A DNA stretch of 64,000 nt, from positions 30,953,896 to 31,017,895 of the forward strand of contig NC_067206.1 of NCBI RefSeq assembly GCF_026262505.1, read 5' to 3'. Below the pieces are notes generated by a model, which did not search any database, was not told the DNA's origin, and saw only the letters and a list, made by a program, of their open reading frames with translations. The translations under genes and the position numbers were made by a program. Positions 49,082 to 60,487 of this stretch are shown piece by piece. The stretch's first letter is position 1, and each line of letters begins with the position of its first letter. The DNA comes from Trichomonas vaginalis G3. Its lineage: Eukaryota; Parabasalia; Trichomonadida; Trichomonadidae.

Positions 49082-49090
49082 GGCTAATGC
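49082..49090 (+). other. Left 9-bp target-site duplication of the right MULE
   Basis: GGCTAATGC, repeated exactly at 51379-51387. Nine bases is the usual MULE duplication length. Confidence 0.85.
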
Positions 49091-49301
49091 GAGTGGGGGA
49101 CAAACTCGCCCATTGTCACTTTTCATTAACCTTAAACTTGTAATTTTCATTATTTTTAATTAACCTTATTTCTTTCCCAATTCCTGATTTATTTTATTCA
49201 CTTACTATTAAAAGTCACATTTTAATAAAATATAATAATTTATTTATAGCATTTTTTACTATACTGTAATAAAAAATTAATTATAATAAATTAAATGTTT
49301 A

Positions 49302-50744
49302 TTAAATCAAATGTTTTCTTTGCAATAATATTTTTAATGTTGAGTAAACAATGTTGGGATCAAGTGTATCATTTTTCAGACCTTTCTGAACAGCTTCAAG
49401 CATACTGATGCATTCGACTTTTTTAAATTGTGTCATTTCTTCGAAATCTCTTGTGACTTTTTTGATAACTTTAACACTTCTCTCTGAATCCAGACCTTTA
49501 ATTTGCAACTTAATCAGGAATGAAGGAACAACACTGGAATATAACTCGATGACAAGTTCATCGAGTCGAAGATTTCGCCTTTCTGGGAAGTACTGGTGCT
49601 TCAAAACCTTGAAATGTGATTCCGAGATGTTGTTTGTTCCATCTCCTTCATTTCTATAGCGAAGCATCCACCTGTCAAGATGATGGCGCCACTGTCGGTC
49701 AAAGTATTCACGGGCAGCAGGTTCCTCATTTAAAATTTCTTCTAAATTGTTGTAAACTTCATCAGGATCAATTTCTTCCTCTTCAGAACCAAAGACCAAT
49801 AACTTCATTAAGTTATAGAAAGTTTCGAAGTTGGAACGATCTTGAAACTTTTCAGCCTTTCTCATGACAGCGCGCAACACATGAACGCCACACCAAATGA
49901 TCTGGCATAAGGGGATGGCTGTTTCAACAGCATTTGTGATTTGAGGTGCGCAGTCCATTGAAAAATAAGATGGTTCGCGATTGATGGAGCCAAAATATGC
50001 TGTGAGACAAACTTGTATATTTTCACTTGTGTCGGGCCAAACGAAAAAATACAAAAACGGAAAAACAATTGATTCCGCGAATTTGCCAGTGACGGCATAA
50101 AATGGTATGCGAGAGCGCAAGAGCTTATAAGTGGAATCAATGTGATAAGTTTGTATTTGATGTGAAAAAGCATTTGCTTCGAATGGGGCGTAATAGAAAA
50201 TCATACGATCTGGCTCGTGAATAAACTCGATGAGATCATCCGGAGAATGACTCTTAACCATGTCGACAAAAATTGCAAGAGATGTAACATCATCCGCTGA
50301 GAAACGGGTATTGATTGCATGAAGGCGTTTAGAAAACTTTTTTAAAGCATCTGTAGATTGTTGAAACATTTCCGGAATGATCCCACTATCAAATGGGATA
50401 TTAAGATCTTTGAAACACCTTAATTGTGCGTAAACACGGTCTTGATTTGATTCAAAATATCTTGTTAAATAAGATCTATAAAAATATGATGTAATTTGTT
50501 GTGATTTGTTTGGAAAAGGGGCAGAATGATTGTGGGTGTTAATACATTTTCGTATGTGGTACTTGTCATCGGGAAGTGTATCAACAAGGAAGCGACATGG
50601 ACAATTCGGCCACTTACAATTAAATTGGATTTGATTTCTTTCTTTCCTAGTTTTATATGAATAACTACAACCTGCTTGTATTTCTTGTTGCACTCCATAC
50701 TTAAGCAACTCGATATATGTGAGTTCGTGATCTTGGATCTGCAT
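49302..50744 (-). CDS. MULE transposase (right copy)
   Basis: 480 aa with the same domains as the left copy: zinc-binding N-terminus, DDE core (HIDSTYKL, FSMDCAPQI, CGVHVLRAV, NNISESHF). It has the more usual Ser after the catalytic Glu and Lys near residue 428. The element ends and target duplication are intact, so it is the better candidate for an active transposase. A TCATTTT Inr precedes the ATG. Confidence 0.93.
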   Translation of the reverse strand: MQIQDHELTYIELLKYGVQQEIQAGCSYSYKTRKERNQIQFNCKWPNCPCRFLVDTLPDDKYHIRKCINTHNHSAPFPNKSQQITSYFYRSYLTRYFESNQDRVYAQLRCFKDLNIPFDSGIIPEMFQQSTDALKKFSKRLHAINTRFSADDVTSLAIFVDMVKSHSPDDLIEFIHEPDRMIFYYAPFEANAFSHQIQTYHIDSTYKLLRSRIPFYAVTGKFAESIVFPFLYFFVWPDTSENIQVCLTAYFGSINREPSYFSMDCAPQITNAVETAIPLCQIIWCGVHVLRAVMRKAEKFQDRSNFETFYNLMKLLVFGSEEEEIDPDEVYNNLEEILNEEPAAREYFDRQWRHHLDRWMLRYRNEGDGTNNISESHFKVLKHQYFPERRNLRLDELVIELYSSVVPSFLIKLQIKGLDSERSVKVIKKVTRDFEEMTQFKKVECISMLEAVQKGLKNDTLDPNIVYSTLKILLQRKHLI

Positions 50745-50892
50745 TAAAATGAAATGATTTGAAAGAATAAAGAATTTTGAATATATTGGTCTTATTTTGA
50801 TAAGCTTGGTCGTGTTTTGAATAGCTTGGCCATCTAATTCAATTATGATCTTTGAAAATTAGGTGAAATAAAACTAAACATAAATGTAAAAC

Positions 50893-51235
50893 TAGGGATA
50901 TGAAATTTTGGTTGTACACCACTTGTATGTGCCGGATACCATTGTGTCAAATTTTTTCTGAAATTAACTTTAAAAGTACTAAGTAAGATCATGAGATATA
51001 GCAATATATGTTTAAACCAACTTATATTTTGGTTGTACACCACTTGTATGTGCCGGATACCATTGTGTCAAATTTTTTCTGAAATTAACTTTAAAAGTAC
51101 TAAGTAAGATCATGAGATATAGCAATATATGTTTAAACCAACTTATATTTTGGTTGTACACCACTTGTATGTGCCGGATACCATTGTGTCAAATTTTTTC
51201 TGAAATTAACTTTAAAAGTACTAAGTAAGATTATT
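50893..51235 (-). repeat. 121-bp subterminal tandem repeat, about three copies
   Basis: The same unit as at 21991-22716 in inverse orientation; three copies here against six in the left element. Confidence 0.88.
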
Positions 51236-51378
51236 TATTTTTGCATAATATAATGCCAATATGGTTTCTTTTAATTTTATTTCATTTATAAGCAAATCAG
51301 ATTTACCCAAAAACTCCACTCCATAAGCGTTCATTTGCTAAATTAAAAAGTGACAATGGGCTAGTCTGTCCCTTTCTC

Positions 51379-51387
51379 GGCTAATGC
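51379..51387 (+). other. Right 9-bp target-site duplication of the right MULE
   Basis: GGCTAATGC, identical to 49082-49090. Confidence 0.85.
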
Positions 51388-54100
51388 CGGAATATCGTGC
51401 ATTTTATAAAAAATTCAAAGAATTGACAATTGGATAGCACAAATTTAATTCTCTAGACAAAGTATTATTGTTTATATATTCAAAGCATTATCCTTAGTTT
51501 TGAAATGTTGGCAAAAAATTTTCGTGTTATTTTTTGTGTTTCAGCATAAATTATGTATTGACTTAATGAAAGATAAGCATTTTTGTTGCATGCTAAGTTC
51601 GGTCAACGATAGAAATTGAGTGGAAATTAATCGTCGAGGAAGTACGATTATCTAAAGTAAAAAATGTTGTGGGATTTTTAATATTATATATTATTTTATA
51701 ATAAAATTTTTTTGAGTCATTTTAAGAAGCACATATAATTTTTTGAATTTAAAAATTAAAGTAGTGTCAAACGAATTTATTACTTAATTTAATACTCAGA
51801 TTTCTTAAAATTAATGAAAAAAAGGTTTTCTGAGAACTTTTGAGAATGGTTTTCAAATTCCATTATTGAAAATATATAGGTATTGTATGAAATTCAAACT
51901 CTATATTTATTAAAATTCTAAATTTTTAATAAAATAACTTTTCAGAGGAATATGATTTTGAATGGTTGATTAATAAGTATAAAAATGTCTACGATTTTAA
52001 GGAGGGAATTGTTCCTTATGAGGTATACATCATAACTATATACCTCATAAGGAACAATTCCCTCTTGATATCCTGGATATTTTTGAATATATTTTTTTAA
52101 TTAAAGTTCTCAAAAGTATTATCAAAAGTGATTTTTTAAAAATATCTCCAATTAATTAACTAATTAAAAGTATTATATTTTTAAAATTAAATAGTTTTTC
52201 AATTTTTTTGAAGGAATTGAGATACTTCCCACAACAATAAAATTGAGAGGTTTACATTCTGACTGATCTTAGCATGCAACATTTTATTCATTATCATAAA
52301 GATATACCAAAACAAATTGATAAAATTTTAAAAAATGTGTATTTTAGTGGGTATTATTCTGGCCAATGCCCATTTTTAAACGATTTAATATTGACCATAT
52401 CAATAGCCGACTCAATGTAAAAATTTAGATATTATTTTTTTCATTATTCAAACTTTGATAAATTTTAGTATAATGAATGATTTTGTTTCGTGTATGATAC
52501 AGAAATGAAAAGCTTGATTAATATCATTTTGCATTTTTTCAAGAATGTTAGAGTACATCTACATTAAAAAATCGGATTCGAATTGCGATACTGCATCAAA
52601 TTGTTGCACATCTGATAAGGATCTCAAAAGAGTAAAGTTAATTTTTTTGTGTTTTTTTAAGTTTTGGGCCTTAGTAAAAACATCATCTTGAGCAATATTT
52701 TTGGGACGACGATAGGCCTTATTTGGCCTTACAGTGGACCCTTAAATCAGAGCTTATTTTTTGAATAGTTTACAAGTGTTCAAACAAATTTATATTCTAA
52801 TTAATTTTGTTTAATTTAGAATAAGGAAATGATTCTAAATATATTTGCTAAAAACATGTCAGATTTTTGAATGTTATGAAAAACTTTAACATCTCAATTT
52901 AAAATCTTATAAATTATATGATAAATGGATTAATTCTTGAGTTTAATAGCATTTTAAAAATTACCGAAGATTTGATTTTTGTGAGAATTGAGATAAACGT
53001 TAGCTCGAGCTCTCAAATTATTTTTCTGGACAAATTATAAAACTTGTTATTTTTAAATTGTATTTATAAATTTTAATTTTTTAAATTAATATAAATGTTT
53101 AGCCATGATATTTGAATGAATGAATTTAATCCGCCAAAATATTTATGTGATTATTTTAATGATCTTATATGGTAGATTAAAATTCTCGATAAAAATAATT
53201 GAGATCAACGTTGAGATTTGACAAAAATTAAACTTCTCTCTAAGAAAATTAGTCAACAACTTTTACTCGAAAATTATATAATATCCCATTGGCTGAGAAT
53301 AATAACTCAAAATAAATGCGATTTCACGTTGCTCTTGCTTGATCGTTAAAAAATGACCATAAAATTGAGATTTCGATCATAATAATTTCATATTATATCT
53401 AATAACAATCAAAATACTCTGAATAAATACGAATATAAAACAAAATCAACGTCGAACGATATTTTCTCGTCATTAAGCTCTTTTATCTTGTGAAAATAGA
53501 TTCAAATATGTATCTTATTCTAATGCTAAACCAAACTCCCTTATCATGTTTCTGTCATAACGCATTCTCAGCTAACTAATTTATCAATCAATGCCACTAA
53601 GTTCCCTGCCACATCCACACAAATATTTTTGAAGATTGATCAAATTCTGACCAACATCACAGTATGACCAGAAATTTTGTCTTTTGAGTGCCTTTGGGGC
53701 ATATAAATATCCTAGCAATTATATTTCAATGACACAAAAAGAAGTATTTCCAAGTGATATGGACTGATTCCCTATCTGTTAAATCAAATCATTCAAAATC
53801 ACGAATTCTAAGTCAAAAAATATAATTTGAAAGGATAATAATGTAAATTAAAGGCAAGTATAATTGAATAATAAATATTTGACTTAATATAGTTAATTTT
53901 TATAAAGCAGATAATAAAGTGTTGTATTAAGTAATGCAATGCTTTGTAATGATTTATTTTGTATGTAAAGGGTTGATATATGAACTTTACTATAAATGAA
54001 ACTAAGCCAACTAATGTTCTTTGAGAATCAAAGGTATATGATTTCAAAAGTATAGAATTTATCGTATTTTGTAGAAAAAGCTGATAATTTAATAAATAAT
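51388..54100. other. Long non-coding AT-rich region
   Basis: No convincing gene on either strand over 2.7 kb. It holds the 25-bp-arm palindrome at 52003-52063 and, at 52729-52745, the reverse complement of 21617-21633. An ORF at 53808-54104 has no protein-like features. Confidence 0.5.
52003..52063. repeat. Perfect palindrome with 25-bp arms
   Basis: Arms 52003-52027 and 52039-52063 are exactly complementary with an 11-nt loop; the arm begins AGGGAATTGTTCCTTATGAG. It lies in non-coding DNA. Confidence 0.9.
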
Positions 54101-54772
54101 TCAAAGATAAATAAATACATAAAGATATGAAAATGAAAAAAAGTGATTACAATTGTATTTGTTATTTCTTACTGTACCACATGGTATTGGAGGCAAAATG
54201 TCACATTGGCTCATCCTCTTTAGGTTATCGCATCCTCCAAAATTATCACTTGGATAATCATTCAGCACATAGATGGTTTTGGGACAATAATGAGCATTAG
54301 GTACATTGGCTCTCATAAATGTTCCTATTGGGAAGATTGCTAATCCACAATAAATCAAAGTTTCAAAATTTGGATTTGCTCCCAAGGATAAATTAGCCGG
54401 AACTACTGAAACTGTCCTGGGAAGACGTAGATATTTTAATTTTTCTAGAAAATAAATCGAGCCTTGATAAATATAAAACAGATGGCTTCCCTCTTCAAAG
54501 TATATGTGTTGGAGATCAGTGCAATAAGAAATGACATCAAAGAAAATGTATTCAATGTTGATGGGAATATGTATTGAAGTAATAATTTTATTTGATATAA
54601 ATGCTGCACTACCAATTTGCTTAACAGGCAGATCTTCGATAAAATTTTGGATATAGATAGTAGATGAAGCGATATTTTTCCCAGCATTATTTGCAACATC
54701 AGATTGGTTCGTTCCACACATTGCAAAGTCGTCGTATTTCGTATAAACAACTCCTTGGGTATCGTTTACCAT
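54101..54772 (-). CDS. BspA-like leucine-rich repeat surface protein (short)
   Basis: The protein is 223 aa. Residues about 45-160 carry LRR_5/BspA-type units (VKQIGSAAFISNKIITSIHI, then LQHIYFEEGSH, LKYLRLPRTVSVVPANLSLG). BspA-like proteins form a large trichomonad surface family implicated in adhesion. This one lacks a signal peptide and ends soon after the repeats in a hydrophobic stretch (FFSFSYLYVFIYL), so it may be a truncated member. TCATAACC lies just upstream of the ATG and fits the Inr pattern. Confidence 0.75.
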   Translation of the reverse strand: MVNDTQGVVYTKYDDFAMCGTNQSDVANNAGKNIASSTIYIQNFIEDLPVKQIGSAAFISNKIITSIHIPINIEYIFFDVISYCTDLQHIYFEEGSHLFYIYQGSIYFLEKLKYLRLPRTVSVVPANLSLGANPNFETLIYCGLAIFPIGTFMRANVPNAHYCPKTIYVLNDYPSDNFGGCDNLKRMSQCDILPPIPCGTVRNNKYNCNHFFSFSYLYVFIYL

Positions 54773-55637
54773 GGTTATGATAAATTCATCATAAAAAAAA
54801 TGTTATTTTTTCGATAATACCGGCGTGAAGTGTGAAACATGAGGCTGATATAAGTATAAGATCTATTAGATAAGGCATGCCTAAATATGGAATGTAGACC
54901 AAATTTAGTTGCCTATGTATTTTAAATGCTGTTTTCTTTTGATTTTTCATCAATCACCATAATTCATATCATTAACGAGTGTACTTATGTATGTATTTAA
55001 TTGTTCGTTATAGCAAGAAGTTTTTCAAAGTGAAATAAATTTATATTGAACACAAAAGCAGTATAAATGGAATTATTTATGAGATAATATTTTTAATAAC
55101 TAAAATGTTTCGCATATACTTATTTAAATGCTCAAAACTTTCCTTTATTCACTCTAAAAAATGGAAATAAATATTTTTAATTCCAAAAAAATTTGTTTTT
55201 AAATTTACGGTTGCTGAAATTGTTGAAATGATAATCATTTTTAGAATTTTGGATTTTTTTTTTGGAATTTATGTCTTATACGTATATAACCTTGGGCCTC
55301 ATCTGGGTCAGAATAGCAGAAAATATCAATGATTTACCAGTTTCATCAAATTATCTGACGAAAAATTTCACCCGATGGACTTATTTCCTACATGATACGA
55401 TTAAATAGAGATAGCAGAGTTCATTTATAAATAATTCGCAAGCACCATAATAAATCTGTAAAATTTCATTGATTTTATAGAATTTTATTATACATTTGAA
55501 ATGTATTAATATTATCGATTTATTAATAAATTCTATACTACGGTTTTCTCACAATTTTTGAATTTACTTTTTAGGTTATTTACGTTAAACTTCAAAATGG
55601 CGCGCCAAATGTATATACAAGAACGTCTTTATTAAAA
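54773..55637. other. Intergenic region
   Basis: AT-rich; nothing recognised. Confidence 0.45.
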
Positions 55638-56381
55638 TTAGAAAAGGTAACAACCAACTGGATGCACGGCAAGCACTGGGGAGATTATCAAGCCTCCGAA
55701 AGCGCCCGGTGTCGTGTTGAATCCCATCATTGGAGTATCAGGAGAATTCAATCGGCTACTATCGCTCCTTGTCAAGTGTGGAGATGGAATCGAGAATGGG
55801 TCGAAAGGTATCTCGGCTTTTGCCGGTGATTTTTCCTCTTCCTTCTTAGGTTCTTCGACGTTCTTTCTCTTCTTCGATTTATCAGGTAACAAGACCTCCT
55901 TTTTACCAGGGAGTACTGATATTCTCTTGGAGAGGGACGAGTTCCACCTATTCTTGATGGCGTTATCCGTACGTCCGGGGATCAGTTTCGCGATGACTGA
56001 CCACTTTGGTCCGAGTTTCTGGTAGTTGCGGAAGATTGTTTCATCCTCTTCGGGAGTCCATGCGTGCTTTATGACTGATGGATCGAGATGGTTGAACCAT
56101 CTTTCTCTGCATTGCTTTGGGCTTCGATTTGGAAGGAAAGAAGTAATTTTCGGCCAATTTTGAGGTCCATTTTCTTTTACAAACTGCCTGATGAGTTCAT
56201 CTTCCTGCTCCGTGAAAGGACCCTTGACTATAACGGGATCAAGACATTTTTCCCAACGGGCTAAAACTTGTGCAGGGCTTCTATTTTTCATGTGGCTGGC
56301 GATGACGCCCCACTGCTTGCCGTATTTCCTCGTCAATTTGATCAGCTCGGCGTCTTCCGAAGCACTCCAGTTCCTACCCAT
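55638..56381 (-). CDS. Three-repeat (R1R2R3) Myb-like DNA-binding protein
   Basis: The protein is 247 aa. Three Myb/SANT repeats: residues about 3-50 (NWSASEDAELIKLTRKYGKQ), 55-105 (FTEQEDELIRQFVKENGPQN) and 107-155 (WTPEEDETIFRNYQKLGPKW), each with the spaced Trp pattern and recognition helices RSPAQVLARW, RSPKQCRERW and RTDNAIKNRW. A basic segment KKRKN (possible nuclear signal) and a Pro/Ser-rich tail follow. It is a transcription factor of the c-Myb-like class; trichomonads have many, some binding promoter elements of adhesion and iron genes. The target is unknown. Confidence 0.93.
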   Translation of the reverse strand: MGRNWSASEDAELIKLTRKYGKQWGVIASHMKNRSPAQVLARWEKCLDPVIVKGPFTEQEDELIRQFVKENGPQNWPKITSFLPNRSPKQCRERWFNHLDPSVIKHAWTPEEDETIFRNYQKLGPKWSVIAKLIPGRTDNAIKNRWNSSLSKRISVLPGKKEVLLPDKSKKRKNVEEPKKEEEKSPAKAEIPFDPFSIPSPHLTRSDSSRLNSPDTPMMGFNTTPGAFGGLIISPVLAVHPVGCYLF

Positions 56382-57188
56382 CAGTTGATAAAAATTGACT
56401 GTGTTTATCGTCGGTGAAATACTGGCTCACAGTTTCGTATATTTTATCAATTATTGGGACTATTAGCATATCATACATCACTCAAAAGTTAATTGACCAC
56501 TCCATAATTTATTTTTTACACTGACATAGGTGATTTCATTTTTCACCGGCAACTACACGTTAATTCGCAAACGGAATATGGAAACATTACCCACCAAAAT
56601 TAACCATGCTTGTCATCGGACATTTACTCCAACTTTTCACAATCAAATTTACATTTCGAAACCAAAAACTACGTGTTTCATTTATTTTCGCCATTATTCA
56701 TCTCTCAAACCTTCGATAACTACATTTGGTTCATCCTTTGCCACATTATATTTGAGATTTATTTGAGATATATTTTACACCATCGTTACTTTTGAAAATA
56801 ATGAGACTACGAATAACTACATGTGTTCTTGAGTTTAAGGCAAATATACTTACAACATTCCTATGATTATTTTTGAGATATAATTTTATTTTTTTATTCT
56901 TAAGTTGAATTGAGCTTGAAATACATGAATACCCATATCTTGCCCCATATGAGTACTTTAAATTATCCTAGAGCTTTCTAAGAGTTATCTTAACTATAAA
57001 ATAATTAAGCAATAAGAGTCATTTAACCATCGAAACTTAAATCAGTTAAGTATGTGAATAAGGGTATATGTAAGGTCTTTGTGGTTAATGTGATTAAGAA
57101 TAATTTTAAGTTTCATCGTAAAAATAATACAATATGGTTAAAAAAACATAAAAAACAAAGAAAAGTTTAATGAAATACAATAACAAGA
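56382..57188. other. Intergenic region
   Basis: AT-rich. Short plus-strand ORFs at 56530-56795 show no family features. Nothing else recognised. Confidence 0.45.
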
Positions 57189-58331
57189 TCATGAGTTTTG
57201 ATCTTTGGCAAGCATCTTGATTAATTCCGCAATAGTTTTATTATCGTCTTTAATTCCGATATCTGCAAGCATTGAACGCATTTTATCTTCAACTTTATTC
57301 TGTCTCTCAGTCATTGATTGAAGTTTCTGGATGTTGTTGCTCTTATCTCTCTCCAATGAAGTGATATTTCGATCAACTTCAATTAGTTTCTTTTCGCTTT
57401 CTGAAAGCTGTGATTGTGCAACAGAAAGCCTCTGTTCGGCTTCGAGTTTCTTTTGTTTCATGGCTTCTATCTTCTGTAATAGTTGATTATGTGTATTTTC
57501 GAGATCTTTTGTACTAGTGTTGGTCTTTTCCAGTTTCTCTTCAAGAGAGATCAAGTTTTTACGTACTTCTGTCGTATCTCTTTCTGTTATTTTGATATCA
57601 TCTTGAAGAATCTGCAATTTTGCATTGTAATCAGCTATATTTTCTAATTGGCTTTTCTCTAGTGTAGTCAATTCTGCATTTTGGGATTTAAGTTTATCCA
57701 AATCTTTCATAAGTGAAGATCTTTGAAGTCTCAGCTCTGTTAACTCATCTAACAAGTGTTCTGATTCTATCTGCATCTCTTTGAACTCCTGATTTCTCGC
57801 CTTCCTCATTTGTGTAACGAAATCAGCGTAAGAATCTTCTGCATCAGCAATAGTTGAAGAATCTGCAACTAATTCACGTTTTCGGGCGAGAAGTGCTGCA
57901 CTCGTTTCATCGTATTGTTTTTTAATTCTATCAAGTAATGGTCGACATAATTGAAATTCTGATTCCAAAAAATCAAAAGCGCGCTTGTAAACATATATTC
58001 TGTCAGCATCACTAGATGCTTTTGATAGTTCTCTGCTTAAATAACCATCAATATCATTCAAGAACTGCTGTCTTGCTGAAAATCTTCGAGGACGAATTGA
58101 TTCTTCAGCTGCAGGTGGTTCTGGTAAATGAACATGTATTTCTTCGGATTTTGCAGTCTCTGATAATATAATATTTTCGGTTTTTGCCTTATTTTGGTCT
58201 TGAATTATTTCTCTCGGAGATTCAGGCGGAGATGAAAGACTTTTTCTGGAAGAACGCGCAGTACGGGATCTCGGACCCATTCCTATCTCAACGGGACGTG
58301 GAGGTCGACGTCGAGGTGACTTTTCTTCCAT
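57189..58331 (-). CDS. Coiled-coil protein, 380 aa
   Basis: An Arg/Pro/Ser-rich basic N-terminus (SPRRRPPRPVEIGMGPRSR) to about residue 85, then nearly continuous coiled coil from about 85 to 365 with heptads (LEEKLEKTNTSTKDLENTHN). The plan resembles centrosomal/flagellar or cytoskeletal coiled-coil proteins. No specific family is recognised; a cytoskeletal role is inference. Confidence 0.8.
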   Translation of the reverse strand: MEEKSPRRRPPRPVEIGMGPRSRTARSSRKSLSSPPESPREIIQDQNKAKTENIILSETAKSEEIHVHLPEPPAAEESIRPRRFSARQQFLNDIDGYLSRELSKASSDADRIYVYKRAFDFLESEFQLCRPLLDRIKKQYDETSAALLARKRELVADSSTIADAEDSYADFVTQMRKARNQEFKEMQIESEHLLDELTELRLQRSSLMKDLDKLKSQNAELTTLEKSQLENIADYNAKLQILQDDIKITERDTTEVRKNLISLEEKLEKTNTSTKDLENTHNQLLQKIEAMKQKKLEAEQRLSVAQSQLSESEKKLIEVDRNITSLERDKSNNIQKLQSMTERQNKVEDKMRSMLADIGIKDDNKTIAELIKMLAKDQNS

Positions 58332-58654
58332 TTTTTTAGGTTCTTTTTGAAAAACGTTTGTAAAATTTTGTTATTCATGCCTACATCGTTAGTAGATTTG
58401 CCTCTACATTTGTCTGTTTTACATTTTTTCACCATAAGATTTCCATTTAACTCCAGTAAAGTTGGATTTCAATTCAATAAAACGATTATTTCCAAATTCC
58501 ATATCATACCAGTATTTGCTATGACATGGATAGTATCCCACCTTTCAAAATTTTCAAAATCTGTAACTTGTATCTGGAAGCGAAATATGGAAAGAGGATA
58601 AGGGTAAAAACGAAGATAGGGTAAATGCAATAATATATACAACACATTTATTAA

Positions 58655-59263
58655 TCAAACATTACTATTTTCTGATTTCTTAGCAACATGTAAGGTAGTC
58701 TCAAGGAGATCACTATCATCTATATGTACTGAATTACAATTGCAAGTACAATGATTACAGGGCATCGGGAGTGGCTCTGTTGATATCTTAGACTCGTAGT
58801 CAAGATTTATAGTTAATTCGTCTGGATCTATCTGATTTTGCATGTTTAGGTGACGACTGTATCCTTCTGTAAATAATATATTTTTCTTAGTTTGTAATTC
58901 CAACATGGAATACAAATGATCTATAGATTTGTTACAAATATCATTAAGAATCTGTCTCTTCACTTGAGTATTATGTTTGGGATCCTTTGAAAATCTAACA
59001 ACCGAATGAGGAGCTGAATGACTTTCTTTTTTGACTGAACAAACAAATTTCTGGTAAACAATGATAACAGATTTGGAAGTAATACCTAAACATCCTACTG
59101 TTATATTAAGTGGTACCTCTTTTCCTTGATAGAAGAGACGCGTTATCATTCCTTCAGAAATGATGAGCTCTCTCTCTAATATAGTTTGGAATGTATCGAG
59201 TGAATGTACATAGAATGACTTAACAACTCCTGTTAACCATTTAAGATTTAGTTGACACTTCAT
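58655..59263 (-). CDS. Protein with ubiquitin-like N-terminal region, 202 aa
   Basis: The ATG at 59263 (MKCQLNLKWLTGVVKSFYVH) is preferred because the further upstream frame has no ATG and a TCATTTTT Inr-like motif lies 22 nt upstream. Residues 1-75 show a beta-grasp pattern (LFYQGKEVPLN, then LGITSKSVIIVYQ), as in ubiquitin-like domains. A Cys/His cluster (CNHCTCNCNSVH) near residue 175 could bind metal. Function is unknown; the ubiquitin-like call is tentative. Confidence 0.6.
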   Translation of the reverse strand: MKCQLNLKWLTGVVKSFYVHSLDTFQTILERELIISEGMITRLFYQGKEVPLNITVGCLGITSKSVIIVYQKFVCSVKKESHSAPHSVVRFSKDPKHNTQVKRQILNDICNKSIDHLYSMLELQTKKNILFTEGYSRHLNMQNQIDPDELTINLDYESKISTEPLPMPCNHCTCNCNSVHIDDSDLLETTLHVAKKSENSNV

Positions 59264-60487
59264 TGCGGAAAAAGAGGATAGAATAAAAATGAGCAAATTG
59301 AATAGATCTGAAAATGTTACAATTCAATTTTAGAAATCCGGTAGTCAAATTTATTTTAAGGATACAAATGTATTAAGAGATTTCATAGTTTGAAAAATTT
59401 TGAATAAATTATCGATTATAGTTTTATTGAGGAAATATTGAATATCTATAAAAAAATATTGCCATATAAAACTAACCAAACAAATGAATAATACCTAGAT
59501 TTTAGAATAAACGCAAACTGTTGTCGCCTGAAAATAGTAATAATTCAAGGTGTTATCAATCATCATTTTGTCCACAAATGATAAAGTATGATACATTTGA
59601 AAATAATATCGATATGTGACTAAAATGGTTTGCAATCAAATTGAATTGTCCCTTCAATCGAAGTTCTCAAAAATCGAAACAATTGAATTGAATGTAATAT
59701 AAAATATCTGTTATTTTCAAAATATGAATATTGATACCATTCTATACATTTCTTATTTGAGAGTCTTATCCGTTAAAAACAAATCAGCCAATTATTCTTT
59801 CTTAATTTAGTAAATGTAATCCAAAATTAAGACCAAAATTGATTTTTAATAGCTTTTTAATTTTTCAATAGTGCTTTCTAAGATTTCATTTCACTTTGAA
59901 AAATCAACTTATTATTGTATAAATCGACAATACATACAGTAACATCCAATAAAATCCATATCATTTTATTTAGTTTTCAATATTCGTTTTTCTGTCTGTC
60001 ATTTGACAATCGCTGTTTTCATTGACTCATATAATATTGTCATCCAAATCATGCTAGAAATAATATCTCTTTCACACAATTTTTAGAGGATATTTGGTCA
60101 ATTTCATTTGTTGAGGAATCTGAAATCATCAATAAGCTTCAATATCCCAGACTGCTCTTGCACTTTTAAATAGCTTCTATATTTCGAATTTTGATAATTC
60201 TCTTATTTTTGAGATTGAAAAATTTACGCTTTTTGTTCATACATTGATTTCCAGAGGGTTTACACCTTATATCGATGAGATTATAAACAATCGCAAAATT
60301 TCCTTTTAAGTCCCAACCTTTTCTGGAAATTAATTTTTCCATGTCGATTTTGAAGCAAAATTGGTCATATACCTTCAAATTAAATCATTTGTTTTCTGGC
60401 CATTAACATTTCTCATATTTCCGACTTTCAACTAAAATTTCACTCTCAGGGAGGACTCGAAAAATAAAAAGGTTTTTACATTCGTTT
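59264..60487. other. Intergenic region between divergent genes
   Basis: AT-rich. It contains the Inr-like TCATTTTT (59285-59292, minus strand) of the upstream gene. A 70-codon minus-strand ORF at 60166-60378 is not convincing. Nothing else seen. Confidence 0.45.
59285..59292 (-). promoter_or_regulatory. Initiator-like motif TCATTTTT
   Basis: 22 nt upstream of the ATG at 59263; it decides the start of the ubiquitin-like gene. Confidence 0.5.

Larger units (their letters stand above)
49091..51378 (-). mobile_element. Intact Mutator-like element (right copy), 2288 bp
   Basis: Bounded by imperfect terminal inverted repeats (GAGTGGGGGACAAACTCGCC and, from the other end, GAGAAAGGGACAGACTAGCC) and a perfect 9-bp target duplication. 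Carries a 121-bp subterminal array (three units) and an open transposase. Nearly identical to the left copy apart from array length and a few substitutions, so both moved recently. It contains the uninterrupted Maverick target at 49221-49226. Confidence 0.93.

Noticed and set aside
56530-56795. Two overlapping plus-strand ORFs of 60-78 codons
   Set aside because: Low-complexity composition in an intergenic region, no domain, no Initiator-like motif.
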